Positions 4,585 to 13,347 of a stretch of DNA of 14,784 nucleotides are shown here, piece after piece (position 1 is the stretch's first letter; every line of letters begins with the position of its first letter). The notes beneath the pieces were generated by a model. That model did not search any database, had not been told where the DNA came from, and saw nothing but the letters and a program-made list of their open reading frames with translations. The stretch is taken from the NCBI GenBank assembly GCA_028691595.1, contig JAQUZA010000029.1, positions 1-14,784 on the forward strand. The letters are read 5' to 3'. The DNA comes from Candidatus Rifleibacteriota bacterium. Lineage in GTDB: Bacteria; Muiribacteriota; Ozemobacteria; Ozemobacterales; Ozemobacteraceae. Made by a program: the position numbers and the translations under genes.

Positions 4585-5935
4585 CGCGCGAATTGTCGTC
4601 TTTCATATCCTTATTCTTGATCAGGGTGTTAAAAATAATCGAAGAACGGGTTACGCGGTCCTGGACTGCGCCGACATTGCTAAGAGCCGCGCCGCCAAAG
4701 CGTTTAACCGCCGGGTTGAAAAATGACAGCTGACATTCTTTAAAAAGCACGTAGGGAGCACCCAGATACTTTTTATCGATGGATTCACGTTCGAGCATGG
4801 CTTCATCAACCAGGCCATGACCGAGAATCTGACCATTTGCGTCTTTAAGCAGATTTTTTACCGGCAGCAGGTAGCGCCCGGCATGAAATTCGAATTTTGA
4901 ATTCAACAGGTTGGTTGCGAGCTGAGCAAATGAGTTCACAGCGCCGGCTTTCTTTTTGCCGGGGGGGTCGAGCACCAGAATGGTTTCGCCGGGGCCCGAA
5001 TAAAACTTCGGGTCGGAATATGAAGCGCCCAGATCTATTGATAAGCGGGTCATGGCAACATCGGTGTGAACTTCATCGCCCCATTTCAAACCCCAGTTTA
5101 TGCCAAAACGGTCTTTAACTCTGATTTTAGGCGAAGTGGCATCTTCTTTGAGCTCGTCATAAAAAACAACCCGACGGGCATACTGAAAATTGAAGCGGGC
5201 AAGCTTCGGGTCACACGCTTTGATCAGCTTTGTCAGCTCGTCGAGAAAGGCGGCATAATTGTTGCCGGGTTCTTTGCCGCTCAGGGCCGGGTGATCGGCG
5301 GCTGGCTGCAGGCGTGAAATTTCGAGGGCAGACATGCGCGAAAGTTCAACGGTTGAAACAGGTTTATCGTCGCCGGCCCTGAAAAGCCTTGCAGATTCAA
5401 GTTCGGCGGCCCTGGCACCAACCGGTGCCTGCGGGTCTCTTACGTCTGGCACATTGAGAACCAGCGATTTGCCGACAATATTTTTGAGCATTTTGAGGCT
5501 GCGCTTGAGACGTGGCTCGATGGCACCCTGACTGCGATCGGCAAGCAGGGTATAGTGAAGCCTCTGCAGGCGAACAAATCTGTGGGCAAGCTCTGCTTCT
5601 GACGAAGCAGCCTTGTTCATGCGAGTCTGCAGGTCTTCGATACCCGAAAGAATGTGAGAATAACCGACATAGGCGGCATTTTTTTTGATTTTATCGGGTT
5701 TTTCGGCGTATTTCTTTTCGAGTTCGCTGATCACTTCGCGCTGTTCAGTCTTGATGAGAGTCTGAAAAGCAGCCACATTGGCAGCTGAGAAACTGAGCAT
5801 CTGATATTGATACACGGCATCCTGGGCGGCATGCGCCGGGCTGGAAACAATTGCCGGAGTCAGCAATGCTGCAGAGCCGAGCAATGCGGCGAACGCGCTT
5901 CCCCTGAACAACTTGTCAATCACGTTTCTTTTCAC
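4454..5935 (-). CDS. Secreted protein of unknown function (frame broken near 4550)
   Basis: The GTG start at 5935 (GTGAAAAGA) overlaps the upstream stop by 4 bp (GTGA), and GGAG lies 8 bases before it. Residues 1-36 are a Sec signal peptide (basic start, hydrophobic FAALLGSAALLTPAIV, cleavage after SPAHA). The mature part begins with helical, lysine/glutamate-rich sequence (about 40-150). It continues with a beta-rich region containing VKDRFGINWGLKWGDEVHTD and DPKFYSGPGETILVL, then LVDEAMLERESIDKKYLGAP. I do not recognise a characterised family. The WG.KWGDEVHTDVAMTRL pattern faintly recalls exported hypothetical proteins of uncultured bacteria. Up to about residue 462 (TGEF, 4550) the frame is convincing. 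The last 31 codons look out of frame, and the natural C-terminus is in the next frame. The reconstructed length is about 631 residues. It is co-transcribed with the upstream metallo-beta-lactamase gene. Confidence 0.7.
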   Translation of the reverse strand: MKRNVIDKLFRGSAFAALLGSAALLTPAIVSSPAHAAQDAVYQYQMLSFSAANVAAFQTLIKTEQREVISELEKKYAEKPDKIKKNAAYVGYSHILSGIEDLQTRMNKAASSEAELAHRFVRLQRLHYTLLADRSQGAIEPRLKRSLKMLKNIVGKSLVLNVPDVRDPQAPVGARAAELESARLFRAGDDKPVSTVELSRMSALEISRLQPAADHPALSGKEPGNNYAAFLDELTKLIKACDPKLARFNFQYARRVVFYDELKEDATSPKIRVKDRFGINWGLKWGDEVHTDVAMTRLSIDLGASYSDPKFYSGPGETILVLDPPGKKKAGAVNSFAQLATNLLNSKFEFHAGRYLLPVKNLLKDANGQILGHGLVDEAMLERESIDKKYLGAPYVLFKECQLSFFNPAVKRFGGAALSNVGAVQDRVTRSSIIFNTLIKNKDMKDDNSRVALLFNDKTGEFEPHCRISERSWLLSGPHETLRRNKLIRKFIC

Positions 5936-6792
5936 TTTTTTTCTCCGGGTAGGTAATGAATTGTTTCACCGTCTGAGAGGAACTGAATATCACCGAGTTC
6001 ATCGGTCAGCAAAACTCTGGTGCCTGATTCTTTGAGAATTCTGACGACCGAACCTTCGGGCGGGTCGCCGGCTTTTTCGTCACTGGTAATGATAGCGTAT
6101 TCTGCCTTAACCGCAGCAAAGAAATCACGGGGCGAAAAGCCCTTAAACCTGCCATGGTGTGGAACTTTAAGCACATCGGCCCGCAGCTTTTTTTTATCTT
6201 TCAGAAGATCGCTGATTGATTCTTCAACTGCATCAGCGGCAAACAACACTGAAGTTCGGCCAAATTGCAGGTGACAAACAAGCGAGGCATCATTTTCGTC
6301 TTTGTGAGAACGGGTTGGCCCAAGAACGGTAAGGGTTACCCCGCCTGCTTTTATAAGCCTTGTGCCTGCCTCAACGAGGCATTTTTCTTTGTCGCGCGGG
6401 TCATAAGATTGAACAACCCTGTTGACCGGAAACGCTTCGAGTAAAAACGGGTAACCGCCAACATGATCTTTATGATGGTGAGTAATCACCAGCAGACTGA
6501 TTTCTTTAACGCCGAGAGCTTTGAGCTTTTTAATCAGTGCGGGTGCTGTTTCGGCATAACCGGTGTCGATCATGGCAAAACGACCATCGGGCAGATGCAT
6601 TAACATTGCATCACCTTTTCCGACGTTAAAGAACCTGATATCTAGCATGCCTGGTGCCCATGAGTCAGTTGCAGCGGGGTACAACTCGGGGCGCACGATC
6701 TTATCGGCCCTGACGAGGCCCGGAATAAGCACTGCCGCCAGCAAAAGCAGCAGACAAAAGATTCCCGGCACCGAACGCAGGTTAACTTTCAT
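5932..6792 (-). CDS. Exported ComEC-like metallo-beta-lactamase fold hydrolase
   Basis: This is a 286-residue protein. Residues 1-29 are a signal sequence (FCLLLLLAAVLIPGLVRA). The rest is a single metallo-beta-lactamase domain of the ComEC/Rec2 C-terminal type. It shows NVGKGDAML (56-64), MIDTG (74-78), the metal motif THHHKDHVGG (104-113, giving H105-x-H107-x-D109-H110), NDASLV (167-172), FAADA with D187, and PHHG (211-214). All expected metal ligands are present. In ComEC this domain is fused to a membrane channel and is thought to degrade the non-transported DNA strand. Here there is no channel, so it is a free exported hydrolase. Substrates of such stand-alone members are mostly unknown, and DNA, nucleotides or a phosphodiester are all possible. 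It is transcribed from its own likely promoter and coupled by a 4-bp overlap to the unknown secreted protein, which suggests that the two act together outside the cytoplasm. Confidence 0.82.
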   Translation of the reverse strand: MKVNLRSVPGIFCLLLLLAAVLIPGLVRADKIVRPELYPAATDSWAPGMLDIRFFNVGKGDAMLMHLPDGRFAMIDTGYAETAPALIKKLKALGVKEISLLVITHHHKDHVGGYPFLLEAFPVNRVVQSYDPRDKEKCLVEAGTRLIKAGGVTLTVLGPTRSHKDENDASLVCHLQFGRTSVLFAADAVEESISDLLKDKKKLRADVLKVPHHGRFKGFSPRDFFAAVKAEYAIITSDEKAGDPPEGSVVRILKESGTRVLLTDELGDIQFLSDGETIHYLPGEKK

Positions 6793-6824
6793 AATTTCGG
6801 GTACCTTTTCTCAGAAGATCTTCA

Positions 6825-6833
6825 ATTATAACA
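6825..6833 (-). promoter_or_regulatory. Extended -10 promoter for the secreted-protein operon
   Basis: On the minus strand TGTTATAAT (6833-6825) is a perfect TATAAT with the TGn extension. No good -35 box is seen 16-18 bp upstream, which extended -10 promoters tolerate. It lies 32 bp before the ATG at 6792, just after the T-run that follows the cyclase gene. Confidence 0.5.
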
Positions 6834-6834
6834 T

Positions 6835-6862
6835 AAAAAACCACCAGCCCGGCAGAGAGTGG
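6835..6862 (-). terminator. Possible weak terminator after the cyclase gene
   Basis: Four bases past the cyclase stop, CCAC (complement of 6859-6862) can pair with GTGG (complement of 6841-6844). Six T follow on the minus strand (6835-6840). The stem is short and the loop long, so termination would be partial at best. Confidence 0.25.
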
Positions 6863-6865
6863 CAC

Positions 6866-9800
6866 CTATTCAAGAAGGCTGAAAATCTCGATGGCGCGGC
6901 TTTTGCCCTTAACCGAAGAGGTTGCAATTTTTTTGAAGCGGGCTGGTTGATTCGTGTCGGCTACGATTGCCCCGACCAGATCGCGTTCTACCAGAATGCC
7001 GCCACCATCCTGGCTGGCAGCAAGATCAGAAAGACGCGATGCGAGATTCACGGTATCGCCGATGACGGTGAATTCGAGTCGAACCGACTCGGTGCCCAGA
7101 ATTCCGGCCAGAACCTGGCCGGCCACCATGCCGATGCCGAGCTGCGGCTCAGGCCCAGGCCCGGTATCGGCAACAGCGGTCTGCAATTCTGGAAACGCCC
7201 GCCGCATCTTTCTGGCAGTCTCGATCGCTGCGGGCATGACACTCTCGAGGTGTTGCCCCGGGGCAGGCGTAAATACCGCCAGAATTTTATCACCGATAAA
7301 CTTATTCGTTTCGCCGCCATGGGCACGAATTATTCGCGACATCGTCTCTAAATGGCGGTTCAGCCAGATGATCAGCGGGGCGGGTTGATTTGTGGCCAGC
7401 AGCTTTTTAAAGCCTGCCAGCCCGGCAAACAGGACAATGACCTGCCGTGACTCACCGGCTCTGGCAGCGCGCGACAATTGGTCATCGGCAGCCAGAGCCC
7501 TGGCTGTGGCCGGTACAAATCGACCAAGCAAGCGGCCTTCTTTTGCAGAAACAGCCATACGGTTAAAAGCCCCGGCCAGCACTGCAAATTCATCGGTGCG
7601 CTCAAAGTCAAGACTGACTCCGTAATCACCATGGCGAATACGGTTAGCAGCATCGACAAGCTTTGCAACCGGCTCAAGAAAACGACTGGCAACCCGGTGA
7701 GTTAAAAGAAGAACCATCAGCAGCGTAAAAAGCAAAACCAGTCGCCGGGTATCAAGTTCTTCAGCCAGAGATTTCCAGGCGCGACCAAGATGAGCTTCTC
7801 CGACAAAGACCCAGTCACTGAAATCTCGACCCGGAAAAGCCGCCAGCAACACCGTATTCACACCGGTTCCCTTTTCGGCGATAACGGGCTCTTTTCGGTG
7901 GGCGGCCAGGGATGCCAGCTCAAACCAGTCGGGAGATTTCCAGTAAAGGGGGTAGATAGTGAGCTCAGATTCACCGGCAGCAAATACTTTGCTCATGGGT
8001 GGAATGTTAGCCCACATAAGGCTGCTTTTCTGGCAGGGAAAAATCAGCGGGGCATCAGGGTTGAGATCGGGGTAACGGTTAAACAGCGACGCAAACTGCC
8101 TGGGTTCTGATTGCAGGTTATCCCATTGAACCTGAAGAGCGCCGACCGGCAGAGATTTGTGCCAGATCACCTGACGCAACCGGTATTCTTTTGCTTCTGA
8201 AGTGAAAGCCCAGATTCCAATCGACTTTTCTGCCAGAGTCAGATACGACATGCGCTCTGCGCCAACCATCATCGCCATGCCTTGCGAAAAATCCTCAAAT
8301 TCGACTCCGATAACCGTTTCTGTCGATGCGAAGCTCTTCATTTCGCTCTTTTTACGAGGTGAAATATCTTTTAACATGCGCCCAAAAGTCTGTCTGAACA
8401 GATATTTAATGATTTTTCTGGTAAACGTATCGTTAAACTTACTGGCTGTTGTCTCGGGTGCCGATTCGCTGACAAAGGGGTAACGCTCTGTAGAAACCAG
8501 ATCAAGCAGATCGAGGCTGACCAGACGAAAGCCATTTTTTATAAAACAGGCATAAAAGTCTGCAAGCAGACTCTTTCTGGAAGAAAAAACTGTCGGAACG
8601 TCTCTTGCGAGGTCTTCGGGAAGCCCAGATCTAACCAGAATTGCGTCAGTCAAAGCGATCAGAGTGCCATCAAAAACCTTGCGCCCGGAATCAGCCAGAC
8701 TCAGGTCTCTTAATAATCGATCTCTGGCATCAAACGTAGTTCTAATTTGAGCTTCTTCAGCAGCTCGTTCAAGAATAAGCCATGAACAGAGAAGAAAGGG
8801 CATAGAAACGACAAAGAACGCGATTCTCAGGCGAAGTCGAAGGGCAGGAGCCGGCAAGGTGCCTGTCATCAACCACCGCCCCCCGATCGCGATTCCCATT
8901 AAAATCCAGATTAGAGCAACAAACCAGGCAGAAATTTCTGAATAGCCGCTTCTTTCGCCACCGGGCAACCCCCGCAGGTCACGGCTCAAAGTGATAAAGA
9001 GCGGGGTATTGCCTGAATAGGCGGTTCCGGCGAGACGCAGCTGACCATTTGACGGCGGAAGAGATACAAATGGCCTGGCAGGGCCAGGGTTAGCATCCAC
9101 AGATAATTCAGCCCCCCGCCGGCGCATTTCGGCTGCCAGAAGTGGAATAGTGCGTTCAAGAGTCAGCTCTTCAGGGTCTATTGCCAGCCAGAGCATACCT
9201 AGAAGATTCTGCCTGATGCTGCCGGCGGTTCTGAACTGGCTGGCACCCTGATAGTGACGCAGACCATTACTGACAGATCGATCAAGACTCTCATCAGTGC
9301 GCCGCAGATCATTCTTGAAGAAAGGGTGAATATAAACATGCCTTAGCTGGCCGGCGAAGGTTGTAAGAAAGAGTTGTCGGCCAAAATTTCCGATGGTCTG
9401 CTCAAGGTTGATAATATCGGGCAGCAATTGTCTTCTGGCAGCCCAGGCTTCAATAGAAGGGCTGCAGGAAGCAAGCCCGGTAACGCGTTTAATAAACTGA
9501 TAGCGCCAGGAAGCGCCGGCGAGCCAGCAGTCTTCATCGCTTACAACTGAAGGCACAGGCCCGCCACGCTCAACAACCTGAGACTGCCCCGGCTCATAAA
9601 AAACCGATTGCCGCAAAAGCTCAGGGTCGGCTGCCAGCGAGGCAATGCCCGCAAGAGAGGCATCAGTTATAGAGTCATCAAAAGCAAAACCGGGAGGTGG
9701 CTGCGAAACATCATGCAGCCAGAAAAGTCCTGGAAACAGAAGTTTCACAGACTCAAGCGCAGCCCTGATTTCTTCAGGAAGCAGGCTTCTGAAAAGGCGC

Positions 9801-12800
9801 TCACGTTCTGTGAGGCCTACTGTCGACGATGCAGAAATAACCCGCCGTAAGGTTCTGATTGCAGCTGTTTGCATGCGGTGGCGCAGTTCAAGGCTCGCGA
9901 TCATCGCCGGGTCAAGATTCTGCTGAACAAAATGCAGGTCATCCTGCAGCTGAAGGAGCGTTTTAGTCTGTCTGGCTTCATGCCGCGATCTTGCAAGGTC
10001 GTTCCAGCTCTGCCTGACCATAACAAAGGGCAGCAACCAGATAAAAAGGCCAGCCAGCACCAGGCTGAGTGACGGCCCGACGCGATACGCTGCCCCCGCC
10101 TTTAAAAAGACTTTGTTCTTTGTATCTGAAGCCTGCAAAGCTTTTTGATCAGGGGAAAAAGCCTCTGCCTGTGCCAGCTTTGCCTCATTGCCTGATGCTG
10201 GCGCTGTCCGGGTGTCAATGGTATTTCCGCAGGTGTCACCTGCCGCAGCATCAGGTGCAGGCTCTTCAGTTGCAGGGTTACCAGGAAAAATAAAACCTGG
10301 AATATCAAGTTCAAAAACACCCGGCTGACCAGATAGAGAAAGCCAGGAAAATTCTTTGCCGGCCCGACAGCGAACTGAATCAGATACAATTATTCTCGCG
10401 GCCCGGCCTTTTTTTGATAGAGCCTCGAGGTCATTAGCCCGTGATACCGCTTCACCAAGAACACTGAAATCAAGCTGAACTTCGGGGTCACCAAGAACAC
10501 CGGTTATGACTTCCCCGTTTTCGATGCCGATGCCAATGGCATAAACGAACTCTCCGGCTGCACTGCGTTCGGCAATCAGCGCGGCATGAGTCAGCATCAT
10601 CTGTTGAGCAGCTCTGACAGCTCTGGCTTCATGGGTGGCGGCGGTTTCCAGCCCGGGTGGAAAAACAGCCACGATGGCATCACCGATAAAACGGTCGATT
10701 ATGCCGCCTTCCTGTTGAATGACCTCTGTCATGGCTTCAAGATGGCAATTGAGCATCTTGAAAATCCGTTCAGGTGAATAGTGCTCACTCAGACTGGTAA
10801 AATTACGGATATCGAGAGAAAGTATGGTCACAAACTGTTTTCTACCGCTGACGGCAAGATCTGGGTCGCCAGCTGCAGCAATTTCGAGAACCTGGGGTGG
10901 AACGAACCGGCTAAGCTGGCGGCGCTCACGCAAGGCCCCGGTCATTGCATCTAGAGAAGCGCCGGCCTGCCCCAGTTCATCCTCACGGTCTTCGCCAACA
11001 ATAACGTTCAGATCTCCTGAGGCAATTCGCGATAACCCCCGGCTGATGCGCACAATAGGCACAGCCAGCCAGTTTGAAAGCAACCAGGCAATGAGCAACA
11101 CCAGTGTCAGCCCGGCACCAATCAGCAGATGCAAAGTTCGGCGTTCATCGGCAATCTCACTTTCGACCCCGGCCAGAGGCATGCGGGCCGCCAGAATATA
11201 GCCTGGCATGCGTATGCAGGGAAATCCGACGTATAGATACTGATCACGGCCAATAAAAGCTTTTTTCTGGAGTCTGCCGCTACGGGCCTCGTTGGCAAAA
11301 TCGACCAGATCAGCCCGGGCAGTAACAGGAATAGTAGCGGGCGCTTCAGGGTCATGTTTGACAGCAACCATTTCAGGAGCACCCGGGCGTGAGGCTTCGC
11401 GGGCTATACGCCTGGCGAGATAATCTGAATAAGCCAGTCGCTGTGTCCAGGCAAGACAGGCAATGAACCAGGTTTTGTTATCAAGCTTGAGTCTTGTGTG
11501 AAACAAACTGAACGGAACCAGCCCCATGAGCTTCTCTTCGACCCGGTCAAAGGTCATGCCGAGAGTTGAGTTTGCTGACAAACCAGAAGTAAAAACAGAA
11601 CCGCCGCCAGCAGCATTTGCAGCAGGAGGAAACCCGGTGAGGGGAATGGGGGGAGTTTCTGAAGCAATCTTATGTTTCCACATACTCTCAAGCATTCCGA
11701 CCATCATCTGGTCGGCTTTTCGGCTCCACCCGTCGAACACCTGATAACGAAAATAGCCATTAAAACCGAACAGAAGAACAGCCCGAAGGTCGATGCCATG
11801 AGCTCGCGTTTCTCTATAGATATCTTTGAATATTGAATCAGGTGGCTGCTGTTCAAGCTGACAGCGTCGCAAGCCCGCCGTAAGATCAGAACGGCCGAGA
11901 ATTTCCCGGCAGGCGCTTTCCTGGGTATCGAGAAGGCGAACGCTTTCGCGGTCTATCGAGGCCAGAGACTCTTTAATATTTCGCTTTAAGCCATCGATCA
12001 ATGTTTTTTCGCGGTCGAGAAGCATATTGCCGGCGGCGTTGAATCCGAGTAACAGCGGCACCGCCACTACTCCTGCCAGCCAGAGTGTCAGACCGAACCT
12101 GACTCCGGGAGTGGGAATTTTCCGGCCACACAAAATTATCATCGCAATCACAAGCCAGACGGCAAACGATGCCCAGCCGGCAATAAACTGCAAACGCGCC
12201 ATGGGCAGAGCGGGTTGAACACTTACACGCTGGCAAAGCATTCCCAGATAACCGCAGACCGGGTCAAGGGCTATCAATCGGCATCGCCAGTTACCTGAGC
12301 GCAGAGGCCGGTCGAGAAGGTTGATGGGTAAACTGGTGACCCCCAGCAGGTCACCATCGGGTTGCGGGCCCTTCTCGATGCCAATGGTGCTTTGAATTCG
12401 CGCCAGCAGATCTCTGGCTTCGGAATCAGGCGCAAACGACTCTCGATATAATGGCTCAGGAAAGACATTGCCATTGGGCAGATGAAAATATACCGGTTCA
12501 AGATGGGGTGAATTCCAGGCCGCAAGTGTTTTTGCCGGGCCGGAGCGCATATCTGATTCTGTGACAGGCAGAAAGCCCAGAACGATGCCGATACTTTTTT
12601 CGTCCTTCTGCAGAAGGTCCCAGACGGCGTATCCCGCCCGGTCGTCCATTATTACGGCAAAAGGTCGGCCACGCATGCGGGGCTGAAAGTGAATGCCGGA
12701 AACGGCGATGCCGAACTGGGCGCGCAGCCGACTGCTCATTGGTTCCTGGCCGAGTTTTTCGCCAGAAAAAGTCTGAGCATTGAGGATTTCTGAGAGGGTC

Positions 12801-13228
12801 TGGGTCATCAGCGCCCGGCCTGCGGTAACAAAACCGGGCAGGGCAATGGCTTTGGCCCGGCCATTATTGTTGCCGGTCAATTCTGCAGTCGTACAACCCC
12901 AGAGTTTCCAGCCCAGCTTTTCAAGGGCTTCTGCTTCCAGAGAGCGGGAGGCAGCACCGGCCTTAAAATCTTTCTCAAGGCTTTTGCGAAAATGCTCAAA
13001 TTTGCGGCTTAGCCAGAAACCCAGGCTGCTGGCTTCGCTCATTCTTCTGGCGGCGATATCTGTCTGCTCAAACCAGACTTCGTCAGCTTCAACGATAGCT
13101 CTTTGTTTTTCGCGGCTGGCCTCTCTGTTGAGAAACCATAGAGGCAGAATTGTCAGCAGCAGCGGCAGAAAAATGGCAGCAAGTATCTGTCGATTGCCTG
13201 CTAAAGCCTTTTTCGGTAACTCTTCCAT
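6866..13228 (-). CDS. Giant membrane adenylyl cyclase with tandem C1/C2-like catalytic domains
   Basis: This is a 2120-residue protein made of two similar halves. Half 1 has TM 15-34, an outer region 35-344, TM 345-367 and 378-398, a second outer region to 698, TM 699-718, HAMP 720-772 and a class III cyclase domain about 797-975. Half 2 has TM 1054-1071, an outer region, TM about 1433-1453 and 1465-1484, an outer region, TM about 1827-1844, HAMP 1845-1899 and a cyclase domain about 1930-2120. Domain 1 has both metal Asp (D806 in LSLDIRNFTSL, D850 in RFIGDAIVAVF) but S929 and D933 replace the Asn/Arg. Domain 2 has G1936 in place of the first Asp (LFAGLAGF), but keeps D1980, K1976, T2054, N2061 and R2065 (FTVIGDTVNLASRL). 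One composite ATP site is therefore expected, making cAMP; Lys/Thr favours ATP over GTP. The outer regions presumably sense a signal and are unlike any domain I know. The ribosome site is weak. Confidence 0.9.
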   Translation of the reverse strand: MEELPKKALAGNRQILAAIFLPLLLTILPLWFLNREASREKQRAIVEADEVWFEQTDIAARRMSEASSLGFWLSRKFEHFRKSLEKDFKAGAASRSLEAEALEKLGWKLWGCTTAELTGNNNGRAKAIALPGFVTAGRALMTQTLSEILNAQTFSGEKLGQEPMSSRLRAQFGIAVSGIHFQPRMRGRPFAVIMDDRAGYAVWDLLQKDEKSIGIVLGFLPVTESDMRSGPAKTLAAWNSPHLEPVYFHLPNGNVFPEPLYRESFAPDSEARDLLARIQSTIGIEKGPQPDGDLLGVTSLPINLLDRPLRSGNWRCRLIALDPVCGYLGMLCQRVSVQPALPMARLQFIAGWASFAVWLVIAMIILCGRKIPTPGVRFGLTLWLAGVVAVPLLLGFNAAGNMLLDREKTLIDGLKRNIKESLASIDRESVRLLDTQESACREILGRSDLTAGLRRCQLEQQPPDSIFKDIYRETRAHGIDLRAVLLFGFNGYFRYQVFDGWSRKADQMMVGMLESMWKHKIASETPPIPLTGFPPAANAAGGGSVFTSGLSANSTLGMTFDRVEEKLMGLVPFSLFHTRLKLDNKTWFIACLAWTQRLAYSDYLARRIAREASRPGAPEMVAVKHDPEAPATIPVTARADLVDFANEARSGRLQKKAFIGRDQYLYVGFPCIRMPGYILAARMPLAGVESEIADERRTLHLLIGAGLTLVLLIAWLLSNWLAVPIVRISRGLSRIASGDLNVIVGEDREDELGQAGASLDAMTGALRERRQLSRFVPPQVLEIAAAGDPDLAVSGRKQFVTILSLDIRNFTSLSEHYSPERIFKMLNCHLEAMTEVIQQEGGIIDRFIGDAIVAVFPPGLETAATHEARAVRAAQQMMLTHAALIAERSAAGEFVYAIGIGIENGEVITGVLGDPEVQLDFSVLGEAVSRANDLEALSKKGRAARIIVSDSVRCRAGKEFSWLSLSGQPGVFELDIPGFIFPGNPATEEPAPDAAAGDTCGNTIDTRTAPASGNEAKLAQAEAFSPDQKALQASDTKNKVFLKAGAAYRVGPSLSLVLAGLFIWLLPFVMVRQSWNDLARSRHEARQTKTLLQLQDDLHFVQQNLDPAMIASLELRHRMQTAAIRTLRRVISASSTVGLTERERLFRSLLPEEIRAALESVKLLFPGLFWLHDVSQPPPGFAFDDSITDASLAGIASLAADPELLRQSVFYEPGQSQVVERGGPVPSVVSDEDCWLAGASWRYQFIKRVTGLASCSPSIEAWAARRQLLPDIINLEQTIGNFGRQLFLTTFAGQLRHVYIHPFFKNDLRRTDESLDRSVSNGLRHYQGASQFRTAGSIRQNLLGMLWLAIDPEELTLERTIPLLAAEMRRRGAELSVDANPGPARPFVSLPPSNGQLRLAGTAYSGNTPLFITLSRDLRGLPGGERSGYSEISAWFVALIWILMGIAIGGRWLMTGTLPAPALRLRLRIAFFVVSMPFLLCSWLILERAAEEAQIRTTFDARDRLLRDLSLADSGRKVFDGTLIALTDAILVRSGLPEDLARDVPTVFSSRKSLLADFYACFIKNGFRLVSLDLLDLVSTERYPFVSESAPETTASKFNDTFTRKIIKYLFRQTFGRMLKDISPRKKSEMKSFASTETVIGVEFEDFSQGMAMMVGAERMSYLTLAEKSIGIWAFTSEAKEYRLRQVIWHKSLPVGALQVQWDNLQSEPRQFASLFNRYPDLNPDAPLIFPCQKSSLMWANIPPMSKVFAAGESELTIYPLYWKSPDWFELASLAAHRKEPVIAEKGTGVNTVLLAAFPGRDFSDWVFVGEAHLGRAWKSLAEELDTRRLVLLFTLLMVLLLTHRVASRFLEPVAKLVDAANRIRHGDYGVSLDFERTDEFAVLAGAFNRMAVSAKEGRLLGRFVPATARALAADDQLSRAARAGESRQVIVLFAGLAGFKKLLATNQPAPLIIWLNRHLETMSRIIRAHGGETNKFIGDKILAVFTPAPGQHLESVMPAAIETARKMRRAFPELQTAVADTGPGPEPQLGIGMVAGQVLAGILGTESVRLEFTVIGDTVNLASRLSDLAASQDGGGILVERDLVGAIVADTNQPARFKKIATSSVKGKSRAIEIFSLLE

Positions 13229-13296
13229 TTGACCCGCTGTTTATTCTTAGCCCGGAGCTTGAAGCCCGTGCTCAATCGTTTAATTCTGCAGTCTCA

Positions 13297-13325
13297 AAGC
13301 TAACATCAGCTAATGGGTGAGTCAA
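13297..13325 (-). promoter_or_regulatory. Candidate promoter of the cyclase gene
   Basis: In the 119-bp gap upstream of the cyclase, the minus strand has TTGACT (13320-13325), 17 bp, then TAGCTT (13297-13302). The -35 box is good and the -10 box is poor (3 of 6). The leader would be about 60 nt. Nothing else clear is seen in the gap, and transcription from the upstream gene could also reach the cyclase. Confidence 0.3.
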
Positions 13326-13347
13326 GGCTGATCTTAAACAGACCTGA

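Noticed and set aside
6563..7388. Long rightward open frames opposite the metallo-beta-lactamase and cyclase genes
   Set aside because: They are antisense shadows of well-supported leftward genes, rich in Arg/Ser with no domain pattern or ribosome sites.
12780..13232. Rightward 150-codon frame opposite the start of the cyclase gene
   Set aside because: It is an antisense shadow of the signal-anchor region, with no ribosome site or recognisable motif.
13229..13347. Riboswitch or small RNA between the ATPase and cyclase genes
   Set aside because: Only a weak promoter-like pair and short dyads such as GCTTCAAGC are present. There is no conserved aptamer pattern I recognise.
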